Below are positions 42,819-48,987 of a stretch of 56,359 nt of DNA, piece after piece. The stretch is from a bacterium (GTDB lineage Bacteria; Patescibacteriota; Minisyncoccia; UBA6257; JAGOQP01), in contig JAKANP010000005.1 in the NCBI GenBank assembly GCA_021812345.1, positions 1-56,359 on the forward strand. Direction: 5' to 3'. Numbering within the stretch: position 1 is the stretch's first letter; each line of letters opens with the position of its first letter. Under the pieces are notes generated by a model. It ran no database searches. It was not told where the DNA came from and worked only from the letters and a program-made list of their open reading frames with translations. The translations under genes were made by a program, and so were the position numbers.

Positions 42819-43523
42819 ATGAGTGGGCCATTTAAAAATCCATTGGAAAAAGGCGACCTTTTCAAAGAATCGCCATCTTTGTATGAAACTAAAGGGATGG
42901 AGGGAAAGGTAGTAAGAAAAATAGATGCCGATTTGTTTAAAAAAACACTTCCCGAAATAAACAATCCGGCCGAAAAAGCTTTAATTATAAAAAAATTATT
43001 TCAGGAACTTGAAAACTACGGAATAGAAGCGCCTGTTAAGTGGGTGGTGGCGGAAGCTCCAATAGAAGATAAATATCAAGGGCCGGCTCTTTATGCCTTA
43101 ACCGACAAAATAAACGGAACCGAATTTGGCAATATTTCTTTAAATGAAGAAGAAAAAGCATTTGTTAAAATTAAAGATACCATCAATAGTTGGATAGATT
43201 ATATTTCATCAAAACTCGATCAAGACGGATATTTCCTGACCGATATTACCAGGGGCAGACAATATGTTTACGGAAAAAAAGAAGGCGACTTGGAAAATAA
43301 GGTGTATCTGGTTGATACCGATCCTTTTATCAGTAAAGACAAGGATGAATTATTTTTTAATTTTATAATGATTCCCAATGAGATAGATTTTTTGGAAGAA
43401 ACATTTAAAAGAAGATTTGACGAATCCAGGGGGAAATTAAATACCCTTCTGGAAAAAATACAAAACATCCCCAAATTTAAAGGAAAAGATTTTGCCGATA
43501 TTAAAAAAATATTAAACATATGA
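42819..43523 (+). CDS. Unknown protein coupled to trmD (kinase-like pattern?)
   Basis: 234 aa from the ATG at 42819; an in-frame ATG 24 nt earlier lies upstream of the -10 box. It is soluble and mixed alpha/beta. Its C-terminal half contains DGYFLTDITRGRQYVYGKKEGDLENKVYLVDTDPFI, loosely reminiscent of the catalytic and metal-binding loops of kinase-like folds (a D before a basic loop, then a DxD before P-F). This resemblance is weak. It overlaps trmD by 4 bp (ATGA) and takes the place of rimM in the usual rpsP-rimM-trmD order. It may act on tRNA or ribosome maturation. Confidence 0.6.
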   Translation: MSGPFKNPLEKGDLFKESPSLYETKGMEGKVVRKIDADLFKKTLPEINNPAEKALIIKKLFQELENYGIEAPVKWVVAEAPIEDKYQGPALYALTDKINGTEFGNISLNEEEKAFVKIKDTINSWIDYISSKLDQDGYFLTDITRGRQYVYGKKEGDLENKVYLVDTDPFISKDKDELFFNFIMIPNEIDFLEETFKRRFDESRGKLNTLLEKIQNIPKFKGKDFADIKKILNI

Positions 43524-44176
43524 AATTTGACATTCTTTCTTCCATACCGAAAGGATTTGGAGAATATTTTAATCAATCGATTATCGGACGTGCTCAAAAG
43601 CAGGGGATTATTGATATTAGAATTCATGACATCAGAGACTGGACAAGCGACAAACATTTTAAAATAGACGATTCTCCGTTTGGCGGAGGACCCGGAATGG
43701 TAATGAAGATTCAGCCGATATATGACGCTGTCGAGTTTTTAAAATCAAAGATTAAAAATAAAAAATCAAAGTTTAACGCCAGAGTTGTTTTATTCAGCAC
43801 CCGCGGAAAAAAATTTACGCAAAAAGAAGCGAAACGTCTTTCCAAATATAAAAATTTGATATTAATTTGCGGACGCTACGAGGGGGTGGATGAAAGAGTC
43901 GCCGAATACATTGCCGATGAAGAAATTTCTGTTGGAGATTTTGTTCTCTCGGGAGGCGAAATTCCGGCGATGATCGTCGTTGACGCCGTTTCCCGTTTTA
44001 TTCCGGGTGTTTTAGGAAAACAGGAATCGCTTGAAGAAATAAAAGGCAGTTATCCGACCTATACCCGTCCGGAAGTTTTTTATCCGAATAAAAAATCAAA
44101 AGGATGGAAAACTCCAAAAATATTAATGTCCGGAAATCATAAAGAAATAGAAAAATGGAGAATAAAAAACAGTTAA
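43520..44176 (+). CDS. trmD: tRNA (guanine-N1)-methyltransferase TrmD
   Basis: 218 aa. It has the SPOUT knot: IDDSPFGGGPGMVMKIQPIYDAV, LILICGRYEGVDERVAEYIADEEISVGDFVLSGGEIPAMIVVDAVSRFIPGVLG, then SLEEIKGSYPTYTRPEVF. It methylates G37 of tRNAs whose position 36 is G, such as tRNA-Pro(TGG), whose loop TTTGGGA carries G36 and G37. The C-terminal domain is shorter than in E. coli (255 aa). It overlaps the preceding gene by 4 bp. Confidence 0.95.
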   Translation: MKFDILSSIPKGFGEYFNQSIIGRAQKQGIIDIRIHDIRDWTSDKHFKIDDSPFGGGPGMVMKIQPIYDAVEFLKSKIKNKKSKFNARVVLFSTRGKKFTQKEAKRLSKYKNLILICGRYEGVDERVAEYIADEEISVGDFVLSGGEIPAMIVVDAVSRFIPGVLGKQESLEEIKGSYPTYTRPEVFYPNKKSKGWKTPKILMSGNHKEIEKWRIKNS

Positions 44177-44392
44177 GAGTCGTGAGGTTTTATTATTTGT
44201 TCGGAGCTTGATTTTTGCGATGAGTTTGGATATTATTAATCTAAAGCTGGAGGCTGTCATGAAGATGGTCTTCTAAATATAATTAAAACTTTCGCTATTA
44301 AGCGAAACAGTCAAATTCTGTCTTTTGGAATGGCTTGCCAAATTGAAACGGAATTGGCTGCGTCAAAAACGCAGCGTTGTTTTATAAAGAAT
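44177..44392 (+). promoter_or_regulatory. Leader region of rpsB-tsf
   Basis: This 216-bp gap contains two hairpins: tttcgct/agcgaaa at 44290-44307 and ctgcgt/acgcag near 44359-44375, the second just before the rpsB start. S2 operons are often controlled through their leader, so this may be an rpsB leader, but I cannot match it to a known one. No gene is seen. Confidence 0.4.
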
Positions 44393-45139
44393 ATGGAAAA
44401 AGATACAAATAAAAATGATTCGTCAATTTTGGATATTAAATCCATTGCCGAAAACGAGAATGTCGATGAAGCGACACTTTTAGAGATGGCAAAGGCCGGA
44501 GTTTTTTATGGGCACAAAAATTCAAGAAAAAACCCGAAATTTGACGAATATATTTTTGGGTCCAAGAATGGTGTTGCGATTATTGATTTGGTGAAAACTT
44601 TGAAAGCGATAGATATCGTTGCCGGATTCATAAAGAAAAATGTTTTTGAAAAGAAAACTTTTATGGTTGTCGGCGCTCAACCGGCCGCCAAAGAATCGGT
44701 TTTAAAACTTTCTTCCGCATTGGGAAACTGCCCTTATGTTATCAATCGCTGGATCGGGGGACTAATCACTAATTTTGCCGTAGTGGGTAAAAGAATAGAT
44801 TATTTCAAAAAAAGAAAATTGGATTTGGAGCAGGGAAAATTTGACGGATATACCAAAAAAGAAAAGCTTTTAATTTCAAGAGAAATTGAGAAAATGAAAA
44901 TCATGTTTGAGGGTTTGGAAAACTTTTCCAAGATTCCTGATATTATGTTTGTTGTTGACCCGTCTTTGAAAGGGCATTCAACTGCAGTTCATGAAGCAAT
45001 GATTCAAAAAATGCAGGTTGTAGGAATAATTGATAACGATGATTCTCCCGAAGAAATAAATTACTTCATTCCTGCCAATGATCACGCCAAAGCTTCAATC
45101 GATTGGGTCGTTGATGCTTTAATAAATAAAATAAAATAA
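44393..45139 (+). CDS. rpsB: 30S ribosomal protein S2
   Basis: 248 aa from the ATG at 44393 (MEKDTNKNDSS); a start at 44330 would add an atypical 21-residue segment that runs through the leader hairpin. It has VFYGHKNSRKNPKFDEYIFG, VIDLVKTLKAI, VGAQPAAKESV, NRWIGGLITNFAVVGKRI and VVDPSLKGHSTAVHEA. It has an acidic N-terminal extension. It is followed 5 bp later by tsf, the normal rpsB-tsf pair. Confidence 0.94.
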   Translation: MEKDTNKNDSSILDIKSIAENENVDEATLLEMAKAGVFYGHKNSRKNPKFDEYIFGSKNGVAIIDLVKTLKAIDIVAGFIKKNVFEKKTFMVVGAQPAAKESVLKLSSALGNCPYVINRWIGGLITNFAVVGKRIDYFKKRKLDLEQGKFDGYTKKEKLLISREIEKMKIMFEGLENFSKIPDIMFVVDPSLKGHSTAVHEAMIQKMQVVGIIDNDDSPEEINYFIPANDHAKASIDWVVDALINKIK

Positions 45140-45144
45140 TAAAA

Positions 45145-45585
45145 ATGGATAACTTTATTTTGAAATTAAGAGAAGAAACGGGCGCCGGAGTGATGGATTG
45201 CAAAAGAGCGTTGGATGACGCCGAAGGCGATTATGAAAGAGCCAAGCAGATTATTTTTGAAAGAGGAGTAATTAAGGCGGAAAAAAAATCCGAACGAAAA
45301 ACCGGTTCGGGAGTTCTTGAAACCTATGTCCATAACGGAAGAATCGGAGTTATTTTGGAGTTGCGTTGTGAAACCGATTTTGTCGCCAAGACCGATGTTT
45401 TTAAAGAATTAGCGCATGATCTGGCGATGCACATTGCTTCAATGAATCCGGAAAATGTCGATCAATTAGTCAGTCAGCCGTTTGTTAAAGACGAATCCAA
45501 AACAATCAAGGATTTAGTCACTCAGACCATTGCAAAAACCGGAGAGAATATAAAAATCGAAAGATTTTGCCGATACGAATTATAA
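45145..45585 (+). CDS. tsf: Elongation factor Ts, short form
   Basis: 146 aa, against ~280 in E. coli. The N-terminal UBA-like domain FILKLREETGAGVMDCKRALDDAEGDYERA and the first core domain with LETYVHNGRIGVILELRCETDFVAKTDVFKELAHDLAMHIAS are present. The second core subdomain and dimerisation part are missing. It ends TQTIAKTGENIKIERFCRYEL, the normal EF-Ts ending, so it is shortened by internal loss rather than truncated. It recycles EF-Tu-GDP. Compact EF-Ts forms are known in other bacteria. Confidence 0.93.
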   Translation: MDNFILKLREETGAGVMDCKRALDDAEGDYERAKQIIFERGVIKAEKKSERKTGSGVLETYVHNGRIGVILELRCETDFVAKTDVFKELAHDLAMHIASMNPENVDQLVSQPFVKDESKTIKDLVTQTIAKTGENIKIERFCRYEL

Positions 45586-45664
45586 ATTAAAGAATAATCA
45601 AGGGTGACAATTTGAAAGCGTGCATGTATAATAATAATTGAAATTTTTTGATTTAAAATAAAAT

Positions 45665-46030
45665 ATGTCTTTCTTTATATTGGAAATATTTTTTTTCTTG
45701 AGTCTCGGGGCAATCGTGTTTTTGTTTGTCAAAAAATTGCCTTATGTGAGCGATATTCCCCAAAAGGAATTGAATGCCGGCAAATTAAGAAACAGCATAT
45801 TGAATTCGCAGTGGGTGGACAAATTAGACAGCAGGTTTGTTGATTTTTTATCCAAATGGCTCAGAAAAATGAAATTAGCGGTAATGCGTTTGGATAATTA
45901 TGTTTCCAGACATATTGAAAATATAAAACACCGAACTTCCAGAGAAAAAACAACTCAGAATATATTGAAAGAAATAGAAAGCGACGAAAAAATAGAAAAA
46001 AGGGAAGAAGGTGTTGAAAATAAAGATTAG
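45665..46030 (+). CDS. Membrane-anchored hypothetical protein, 121 aa
   Basis: One N-terminal helix (residues 4-22, ILEIFFFLSLGAIVFLFV) is followed by a charged cytoplasmic or surface helix ending in a Glu/Lys-rich tail (EIESDEKIEKREEGVENKD). It resembles single-pass coiled-coil proteins common in CPR genomes. A TATAAT is present ~30 nt upstream. It ends 6 bp before the chimeric tRNA. No family is recognised. Confidence 0.65.
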   Translation: MSFFILEIFFFLSLGAIVFLFVKKLPYVSDIPQKELNAGKLRNSILNSQWVDKLDSRFVDFLSKWLRKMKLAVMRLDNYVSRHIENIKHRTSREKTTQNILKEIESDEKIEKREEGVENKD

Positions 46031-46034
46031 TTTT

Positions 46035-46064
46035 TTGCCAATGTAGCTCAGCTGGTAGAGCAAC
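46035..46064 (+). repeat. 30-bp direct repeat, left copy (tRNA-Thr 5' half)
   Basis: ttgccaatgtagctcagctg followed by gtagagcaac recurs exactly at 46787-46816, 752 bp away. It covers the tRNA-Thr 5' half up to the anticodon stem. Confidence 0.85.
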
Positions 46065-46104
46065 GCTAAAGTGTAGGTCACCGGTTCAAATCCGGTAGGT
46101 GGCC
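46037..46104 (+). pseudogene. Chimeric tRNA-Thr-like gene without anticodon
   Basis: A 68-nt tRNA shape. The 5' half is identical to tRNA-Thr(GGT) of 46789 for 28 nt. The 3' half matches tRNA-Thr(TGT) of 47182 (T-arm and AGGTGGC). The acceptor ends therefore mismatch (GCCAATG with AGGTGGC). The anticodon stem ACGCT/AGTGT is intact, but only AA remains of the loop, so positions 32-36 with the anticodon are absent. It cannot decode. It is probably a scar of insertion or recombination between tRNA-Thr genes. Confidence 0.75.
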
Positions 46105-46121
46105 TCAGAAGCAATTAGATG

Positions 46122-46151
46122 ACCACATTATTAACAGATAATGTGGTTTTT
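46122..46151 (+). terminator. Terminator after chimeric tRNA
   Basis: accacattat / ataatgtggt with loop taacag, then TTTT. It abuts the promoter of the LAGLIDADG-like gene. Confidence 0.8.
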
Positions 46152-46159
46152 GGTATAAT
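46152..46159 (+). promoter_or_regulatory. Extended -10 of the LAGLIDADG-like gene
   Basis: The TGG preceding TATAAT makes an extended -10. TATAAT ends 6 nt before the ATG at 46166, giving a leaderless mRNA. Confidence 0.6.
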
Positions 46160-46165
46160 AAAAAT

Positions 46166-46753
46166 ATGAAAATATCAAAAAAATTATTAGAGCAACTTTA
46201 TTTAAAAGAAAAATTATCCGTATCTCAAATAGCTAAGAAACTTAATCGTTCCATAAGCGGAATTAATTATTGGATTGAGATATATAAGATTAAGAAAAGA
46301 ACCATAAGTGAAGCGATTTATTCAAGACATAATCCTAAAGGAGATCCGTTTGTTTTTGTAAAGCCAAAAAATCAAAAAGAATCTGAATTATTTGGGTTAG
46401 GAATCGGCTTATATTGGGGAGAGGGAACAAAAGCTAATAAAAATACAGTAAGAATAGGAAATTCGGATGTTAATATCATTAAAGTGTTTATAAAATTTCT
46501 TAAAATCTTCTTTGGGGTTTCTAAAGAAAAACTAAAGTTCCAATTGCATTTATTTGATGATTTGAATATAAGTGATGCCGAAAAATATTGGCTGGAGAAT
46601 CTTTTTATTAATAAAAATCAATTATACAAAACAATCGTCACAAAAAGTGGTTCTCTAGGAACATATAAGCATAAAAATAAATATGGTGTGATAACATTAT
46701 ATTACGGCAATACTAAATTAAGAAATATTTTAGTAAATATGTTGCCAAAGTGA
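46166..46753 (+). CDS. HTH + LAGLIDADG-like homing-endonuclease family protein
   Basis: 195 aa. The N-terminus is a helix-turn-helix (LYLKEKLSVSQIAKKLNRSISGINYWIEIYKIKKRT). The core has LFGLGIGLYWGEGTKANK (residues ~72-89), a degenerate LAGLIDADG-type helix of the sort common in CPR proteins with an acidic residue at its end, then VRIGNSDVNIIKVFIKFLKIFFGV and YGVITLYYGNTKLRNILVNML. Only one clear motif is present, so it would act as a dimer or be a non-cleaving relative. It lies between the two copies of the tRNA-Thr 5' half and next to the group I intron. Nuclease activity is unproven. Confidence 0.7.
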   Translation: MKISKKLLEQLYLKEKLSVSQIAKKLNRSISGINYWIEIYKIKKRTISEAIYSRHNPKGDPFVFVKPKNQKESELFGLGIGLYWGEGTKANKNTVRIGNSDVNIIKVFIKFLKIFFGVSKEKLKFQLHLFDDLNISDAEKYWLENLFINKNQLYKTIVTKSGSLGTYKHKNKYGVITLYYGNTKLRNILVNMLPK

Positions 46754-46786
46754 AAAAGTGATGATATTATTTATCTTGTAGAACTA

Positions 46787-46816
46787 TTGCCAATGTAGCT
46801 CAGCTGGTAGAGCAAC
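46787..46816 (+). repeat. 30-bp direct repeat, right copy
   Basis: Exact copy of 46035-46064, forming the 5' half of intact tRNA-Thr(GGT). Confidence 0.85.
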
Positions 46817-47050
46817 TCCATGGTGAATTTTTGCCCATTTCGACGGAAACGCCGAGACGAATCTCGAATTACGGTTAAAGGCCTTTCTCGGGTTAAGACC
46901 GTAGCGCTTTTGCGCTCGAACGACTGACAAGAGGAGCTAAACTTTTTTTAAAAGCATGCTCAATATACAGTCTAATCCTCTAATAGAGATTTTTTGAAAT
47001 AGAGGTATGAATGAAGGAGTAGGTCGTCGGTTCAATTCCGACCATTGGCT
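46789..47050 (+). tRNA. trnT: tRNA-Thr(GGT) interrupted by a group I intron
   Basis: Exon 1 is 46789-46824 and exon 2 is 47014-47050. Joined, they give acceptor GCCAATG/CATTGGC, anticodon stem ACTCC/GGAGT, loop ATGGTAA (anticodon GGT), T-arm GTCGG/CCGAC and discriminator T. The other tRNA-Thr in the window also has discriminator T, which supports the identity. The insertion falls between positions 36 and 37. Confidence 0.82.
46825..47013 (+). ncRNA. Group I intron in tRNA-Thr(GGT)
   Basis: 189 nt with a 5' site after U36 and a terminal G. The P7 halves are GACTG (46922-46926) and CAGTC (46968-46972), the latter inside aatatacagtct, an S-element resemblance (consensus near atatagtct). A GC-rich hairpin gcgctttt-gcgc lies before it. 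An internal guide gcccat can pair with atgg of the exon, but the U at the splice site lacks an ideal G partner, so the exact 5' site is uncertain. Confidence 0.68.
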
Positions 47051-47069
47051 CTGATAAATTTTAAAAATA

Positions 47070-47105
47070 AAAAAACGCGGAGTATGTATAGTACCGCGTT
47101 TTTTA
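47070..47105. terminator. Bidirectional terminator between the two tRNA-Thr genes
   Basis: aaaacgcgg / ccgcgtttt with an AT loop, A-tract left and T-tract right. It ends tRNA-Thr(GGT) and the convergent tRNA-Thr(TGT). Confidence 0.8.
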
Positions 47106-47109
47106 TTTG

Positions 47110-47182
47110 AGCCACCTCCCGGACTTGAACCGGGGACCTTCACTTTACAAAAGTGTTGCTCTACCAGCTGAGCTAAGGTGGC
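47110..47182 (-). tRNA. trnT: tRNA-Thr(TGT)
   Basis: 73 nt on the minus strand. Acceptor GCCACCT/AGGTGGC, anticodon stem ACACT/AGTGA (A-A mismatch at 27-43), loop TTTGTAA (anticodon TGT), T-arm CCCGG/CCGGG, discriminator T. Its 3' half resembles the chimeric tRNA at 46037. Confidence 0.9.
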
Positions 47183-47261
47183 TTTCTCTTTTCAAACATC
47201 AATAATAAGACTTAAGATTTTATTATTCTGAAGTTTTATTATGTGGGTAGGGTGAGAGTCG
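47179..47261. repeat. 83-bp direct repeat, first copy
   Basis: The segment from tggctttctcttttcaaaca to gggtagggtgagagtcg is identical to 47378-47460, period 199 bp. Its end is the last 17 nt of tRNA-Tyr (minus strand), and its start overlaps the first bases of tRNA-Thr(TGT). Confidence 0.9.
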
Positions 47262-47377
47262 GCCTCGCCTCTGTCGCTCGCCGTCGCTCGCGCCAGGGAC
47301 TGACCACCGCCTCGCGCGCTCGTCTTATGACTCGCGCATGCTCCGAGCGTTCGCCTCTCACTTGAAAGCCAAGCAGT
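47262..47377. mobile_element. 116-bp GC-rich insert between the 83-bp repeats
   Basis: This segment is GC-rich (cgctcgccgtcgctcgcgcc and similar) and unlike the AT-rich surroundings. It ends with a small palindrome (aaagccaa/ttggcttt) that overlaps the second repeat copy. It carries no gene. It looks like a miniature inserted element at the tRNA-Tyr 3' end with the flank duplicated. Confidence 0.5.
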
Positions 47378-47460
47378 TGGCTTTCTCTTTTCAAACATCA
47401 ATAATAAGACTTAAGATTTTATTATTCTGAAGTTTTATTATGTGGGTAGGGTGAGAGTCG
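47378..47460. repeat. 83-bp direct repeat, second copy
   Basis: Exact copy of 47179-47261. It includes the true 3' end of tRNA-Tyr(GTA) and its downstream flank. Confidence 0.9.
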
Positions 47461-47527
47461 AACTCACGCGGGCACATTGGCCAACGGTTTTACAGACCGC
47501 CCTCGGCCCCTACGAGACTACCTACCC
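47443..47527 (-). tRNA. trnY: tRNA-Tyr(GTA)
   Basis: 85-nt class II tRNA on the minus strand. Acceptor GGGTAGG/CCTACCC, anticodon stem GCGGT/ACCGT, loop CTGTAAA (anticodon GTA), a long variable arm (TGGCCAATGTGCCCGC), discriminator A. The last 17 nt of its 3' end are duplicated at 47245-47261. Confidence 0.92.
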
Positions 47528-47652
47528 ATAAAGTATTTATTGCCGTATTTTTAGAATACCAAAATTTATCAATAAATCAAATATCTTGATTTTTATTTTG
47601 AGCTAATGTATTCTTTAAACATTAATTTCAGAAAGTATTTAAATTATAGATT

Positions 47653-47823
47653 ATGGCAAAATCAAAATTTAGCGAAAATTTAACAAAATTAAGATGTTCC
47701 GTTTGCAAGCGGATTAATTATAATACCCGAAAAAACAAAAAAACTTTTGAAGGAAAACTTGAACTTAAAAAATATTGCAGATGGTGTCGCGCTTCCACTA
47801 AACACGTTGAAGCAAAAAGATAA
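47653..47823 (+). CDS. rpmG: 50S ribosomal protein L33
   Basis: 56 aa. MAKSKFSENLTKLRCSVCKRINYNTRKNKK, then LELKKYCRWCRASTKHVEAKR. The zinc-binding CxxC pairs (CSVC, CRWC) are intact, as in the C+ form of L33. A terminator follows directly. Isolated gene among tRNAs. Confidence 0.92.
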   Translation: MAKSKFSENLTKLRCSVCKRINYNTRKNKKTFEGKLELKKYCRWCRASTKHVEAKR

Positions 47824-47825
47824 TA

Positions 47826-47856
47826 AAATCCCGCTCAGAAAGAGCGGGATTTTTTG
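47826..47856 (+). terminator. Terminator after rpmG
   Basis: aaatcccgctc / gagcgggattt with loop agaaa, followed by a T-run. Adjacent to the 3' end of the convergent tRNA-Trp. Confidence 0.85.
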
Positions 47857-47927
47857 CGGGGACGCCAGGATTCGAACCTGGATACCTGGTTTTGGAGACC
47901 AGAGTCTTACCGTTGGACGACATCCCC
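47857..47927 (-). tRNA. trnW: tRNA-Trp(CCA)
   Basis: 71 nt on the minus strand. Acceptor GGGGATG/CGTCCCC, anticodon stem CTGGT/ACCAG, loop CTCCAAA (anticodon CCA), T-arm CCAGG/CCTGG, discriminator G as expected for bacterial tRNA-Trp. Confidence 0.93.
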
Positions 47928-47998
47928 GTGGTTTGAATGTTCTTATTTTTATAGAATATATTAAAATACTAATTCTTTCAACACCATCTCATATTTGT

Positions 47999-48004
47999 TA
48001 TAAT
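47999..48004 (+). promoter_or_regulatory. -10 box of pcm
   Basis: TATAAT ends 8 nt before the ATG at 48013; leaderless mRNA likely. Confidence 0.55.
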
Positions 48005-48012
48005 CAAAAGAT

Positions 48013-48672
48013 ATGAACTATTCAAATTCGGAATTGGTTGAAGAATTAACTGAGCTTGGATATTTAAAGTCGCAGTCTTTAATAGATTCTTTTTTGGCTA
48101 TTGATAGAAAAGATTTTGTGCCCGAATCTCTTTTGGAATTTGCTTATTACAACGAACCGCTTCCCATAGGCAATGATCAAACAATTTCTCAACCTTTAAC
48201 TGTTGCTTTTATGTTGGAACTTTTAGACTTGAAAGCGGGGGATAAGGTTTTGGAAATCGGTTCCGGTTCCGGATGGCAAACATCTCTTATAGCTAAAATG
48301 GTTGAATATAGCGGGGGAATTGCCGAAGATAAAGACGGACGTTACGGAGTAATATCTCTTGAGAGAATAGATTCTTTGGCTCAAATGGCGATAAACAATG
48401 TTTCCAAATACGGATTTGTAGAAAGGGGCGTAGTTAAAATTATAAATTTTGACGGAACAAAAGGATACGAAACAGAAGCGCCATTTGATAAAATAATCGC
48501 GTCTGCGTCGGGAAAAGAAATACCCCAGGCATGGAAAGATCAATTGGTTATTGGCGGAAAAATAGTCACTCCGGTAGAAGAAAGCATTGTTGTTTTGGAC
48601 AAAACTGGAAAAAATGAATTTCAAAAGAGAGAGTTTCACGGATTTGCATTCGTGCCGTTGATTTCCGGATAA
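48013..48672 (+). CDS. pcm: Protein-L-isoaspartate O-methyltransferase
   Basis: 219 aa. The family start is DSFLAIDRKDFVPESLLEFAYYNEPLPIGNDQTISQPLTVAFML, with motif I VLEIGSGSGWQTSLIAKM, then GVISLERIDSLAQMA and PFDKIIASASGKEIPQAW. It uses SAM to methylate and help repair isoaspartate damage in aged proteins. A single gene with its own -10. Confidence 0.93.
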   Translation: MNYSNSELVEELTELGYLKSQSLIDSFLAIDRKDFVPESLLEFAYYNEPLPIGNDQTISQPLTVAFMLELLDLKAGDKVLEIGSGSGWQTSLIAKMVEYSGGIAEDKDGRYGVISLERIDSLAQMAINNVSKYGFVERGVVKIINFDGTKGYETEAPFDKIIASASGKEIPQAWKDQLVIGGKIVTPVEESIVVLDKTGKNEFQKREFHGFAFVPLISG

Positions 48673-48987
48673 TTTATGATATTTTTTTGATATTTTTTAT
48701 TTGATTTTTATTTGTCAAGCATCTCACGATCGTAAGATACTTGACAATATTTTTAAGGCGTCACTTTTTGGTTGTTTTAGGTGTGTCAGTTTATATAATA
48801 ATTTGTTATTGACAGAATATTATTTTTATGCTATTATTTAGCAGGCTATAAAGCTGTTTTAGTACTTTGATACTAGATAATCAATCTCGATTGAATCGGG
48901 ATTGTGGGTGAATTGTGCAACTAACGACGTTGTTGGGACAACGAACCCTCCTTCGCATAAAGCTACGGAGGGTAAAAGGAGGATGAG
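48673..48987 (+). promoter_or_regulatory. Promoter and structured leader of the GC-rich gene
   Basis: After the pcm stop this 315-bp region has a near-perfect 32-bp palindrome at 48714-48745, a consensus promoter (TTGACA 48809-48814, 17-bp spacer, TATTAT 48832-48837) and a ~145-nt leader. The leader holds hairpins cgttg/caacg near 48930 and accctcc/ggagggt near 48945-48975, the latter just before the ribosome-binding site AAGGAGG. The leader may regulate translation. No gene is seen in it. Confidence 0.55.
48714..48745. repeat. 32-bp near-perfect palindrome
   Basis: gtcaagcatctcacga and tcgtaagatacttgac are reverse complements except two positions, with no loop. It could be an operator or a cruciform-forming terminator of pcm; no strong T-run follows. 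Confidence 0.6.

Larger units (their letters stand above)
46065..46816 (+). mobile_element. Possible 752-bp tRNA-Thr-targeting element with LAGLIDADG-like gene
   Basis: The unit between two copies of the 30-bp tRNA 5' half contains a tRNA-Thr 3'-half-like segment, a terminator, a homing-endonuclease-like gene, and then the regenerated tRNA 5' half. Deleting one unit would restore a clean tRNA-Thr(GGT). This is the expected structure if the element inserted at or recombined in the tRNA 5' half. Mobility is inferred. Confidence 0.5.

Noticed and set aside
46037-46104. Functional split or permuted tRNA
   Set aside because: The acceptor arms mismatch and the anticodon is absent, and no partner half is visible; a chimeric remnant explains it better.
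47192-47401. Minus-strand open frame of 69 aa over the 83-bp repeats
   Set aside because: It is made of the GC-rich insert and repeat DNA, with no start context or protein-like pattern.
47747-48016. 89-aa plus-strand open frame overlapping rpmG and tRNA-Trp
   Set aside because: It overlaps rpmG out of frame and crosses the terminator and antisense tRNA-Trp; a shadow.
48714-48745. Palindrome as an SOS or other named operator
   Set aside because: It does not match a known operator consensus I can recall, and no regulator gene is nearby; kept only as a palindrome.
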